From CAYPZU01 sp964415395 (GTDB taxonomy: Bacteria > Chlamydiota > Chlamydiia > Chlamydiales > SM23-39): DNA of 15,242 nt. Positions 14,554-15,242 of the stretch are shown here, piece after piece. The translations under genes were made by a program, and so were the position numbers. The stretch's first letter is position 1. The number at the start of each line of letters is the position of its first letter. The notes under the pieces were generated by a model. The model saw only the letters and a program-made list of their open reading frames with translations. It was not told the DNA's origin and made no database searches. The stretch lies in NCBI GenBank assembly GCA_964415395.1, contig CAYPZU010000052.1, forward strand, positions 1 through 15,242. The letters are read 5' to 3'.

Positions 14554-14880
14554 TGGCTTCCTGCGATTTGGGTAAAATAGAGAAGTGTAGGGGAGTTTTA
14601 GAATAAAAAGAAGATTTCGATTTGTTGGAGCTTTCTTGGCTGACTTAGAAATCTTTACCTATCTGCAGACAGACAAAATAGGATTGTAGCAGTTCCATCT
14701 TCTTTCTTGTATTCCCTGACTGCGCCCATAAGGTCCTCAGCAGAGCTTGATTGCGCCGGTTTTGTCCAGTTTGGTGCGTAATAATTGCGTAAATGGAAGG
14801 GGGTTTGCGTAAATTTTTGGAGTCAGATTTTTGGTAGAACTTATCTTTGAAAAGGCCCGGGTTTTCCGGGCCTTGTATTT
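14554..14880. other. non-coding stretch upstream of rhuM with a possible gene remnant
   Basis: It holds the rhuM leader. On the minus strand a 56-codon open stretch (14823 to 14655) ends in EDLMGAVREYKKEDGTATIL then FCLSADR*, which reads like genuine coding sequence but has no start codon. It may be the 3' end of a broken gene. No RNA gene seen. Confidence 0.35.
14852..14880. terminator. GC-rich terminator next to repeat copy D
   Basis: Stem AAGGCCCGG (14852-14860), loop GTTTT, CCGGGCCTT (14866-14874), then GTATTTT on the plus side. On the minus strand the stem ends in CCTTTTC. Confidence 0.75.
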
Positions 14881-14912
14881 TGGAGGTGGAGAGACGCATT
14901 CAGAACTTTTGA
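14881..14912 (+). repeat. dispersed repeat, copy D
   Basis: Begins TGGAGGTGGAGAGACGCA and continues TTCAGAACTTTTGA. It is very close to copy B and lies immediately after the terminator at 14852-14880. Confidence 0.82.
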
Positions 14913-15020
14913 CTGGTCAGAGTTATCAGTGGCTTTTAGAAACCTAGCGGGTCTGTCAGGTGAGAGTGCCTGAAATAGACTTTCATTATCATGTACATCA
15001 AAGGCGGTCACGGTATAGAT

Positions 15021-15242
15021 CAGGGCGAGCGCATCAAAAGTTAATCGCCATCAACACCCTGTGTAGGTTATTCGCTGTCAAGCGATGCTCTGAACTGTTT
15101 GACTCTAATGCCCTTTTGCAGGATTTTTCATTAAACTTTAGATAAAAATGCGATAGCTACAACATCAACGAACTTATGCTCTAATCGAAAGGTCCTAGGT
15201 TCTGGAATCATCTCAAGATACGTGGTGATATATTGAGTATAT
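15021..15242 (-). mobile_element. remnant of an ISAs1-family insertion sequence, one end in view
   Basis: The transposase remnant (next entry) ends 13 bp before CAGGGCGAGCGCATC (15021-15035), the expected position and character of an ISAs1-type terminal inverted repeat. The other end lies beyond the right edge. A target-site duplication cannot be judged from one end. Confidence 0.5.
15034..15242 (-). pseudogene. internally deleted ISAs1-family transposase
   Basis: On the minus strand the first 36 residues in view contain LEMIPEPRTFRLEHKFVDV then VAIAF, matching the DDE_Tnp_1-associated N-terminal domain of ISAs1/H-repeat transposases (LxxxPDPR...HxLxDILVIA). This frame stops at 15131-15133. 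In neighbouring frames, directly after it, come KFNEKSCKR, then GIRVKQFRASLDSE, then after another shift LHRVLMAINF* (stop 15034-15036). These match the family's extreme C-terminus (EKSxKRGIKxKRxxAxxDxxYLxxVL). The whole DDE catalytic core, roughly 300 residues, is missing, and at least two frameshifts are present, so it is dead. Family assignment rests on remembered motifs. Confidence 0.6.

Noticed and set aside
14645..14899. Minus-strand 84-codon ORF starting inside repeat copy D
   Set aside because: It starts within the repeat, reads through the terminator hairpin and has low-quality composition. The overlapping start-less frame looks more coding-like.
8321..14912. The repeat resembles the reverse complement of a tRNA 3' end (TGG, acceptor-like AGGTGGA, GAGA...TTC.GAAC)
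   Set aside because: No copy continues into a cloverleaf, the T-loop-like part is several bases too long and no matching 5' acceptor strand is nearby. At most it is a degenerate integration-site relic.
8321..14912. Integron-like attC sites bordering cassettes
   Set aside because: The core sites GTTRRRY/RYYYAAC are absent, the single copies are not palindromic and no integrase is in view.
1..15242. CRISPR array, rRNA or tRNA genes
   Set aside because: No regularly spaced repeats and no recognisable rRNA or tRNA structure on either strand.

Overview
This is a 15.2-kb piece of a draft bacterial genome; a run of ten Ns at 11758-11767 marks a scaffold gap. The gene set suggests an environmental chlamydia (Parachlamydiales-like). 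It holds a malic enzyme, a small predicted outer-membrane barrel, a methyltransferase with a secretion-type N-terminus, a GT90/CAP10-type sugar transferase, an ACT-domain protein and, further on, Fic and RhuM proteins. That placement is an inference from gene content. A gammaproteobacterial intracellular lineage is not excluded.

Left half (1-8169), core-like, moderately GC-rich and tightly packed. In order: the C-terminal part of an NAD-type malic enzyme; a small exported beta-barrel candidate; a small DUF6176-like protein; and, convergent with the latter, a CPA2-type cation/proton antiporter. Divergent from the antiporter are a SAM methyltransferase with a signal peptide, a stand-alone AMP-forming acyl ligase, an unrecognised 300-residue protein, a membrane-anchored GT90 glycosyltransferase and an ACT-domain protein. 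The GT90 gene has a good sigma-70-type promoter with a Fur-box-like dyad in its spacer.

Right half (8170-15242), accessory-like, more AT-rich, with long non-coding gaps. It holds an exported VanX-type D-Ala-D-Ala dipeptidase, a GC-rich alpha/beta hydrolase that looks like a core gene, and then a minus-strand series: a Fic AMP-transferase with its own inhibitory motif and a dyad-rich promoter, a repeat-type helical protein interrupted by the gap, an NTF2/SnoaL-like protein, a RhuM-family protein and, at the right edge, an internally deleted ISAs1-family transposase remnant.

The most unusual structure is a dispersed ~32-bp repeat (four direct copies plus one partial inverted copy) that recurs through the right half. 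It sits beside GC-rich terminators and brackets the accessory genes like cassette borders; rhuM is enclosed exactly between two copies. Other notable elements are a GC-rich multi-hairpin island (13200-13450), a leader hairpin before the acyl ligase and a hairpin that buries the Shine-Dalgarno of the hydrolase gene.
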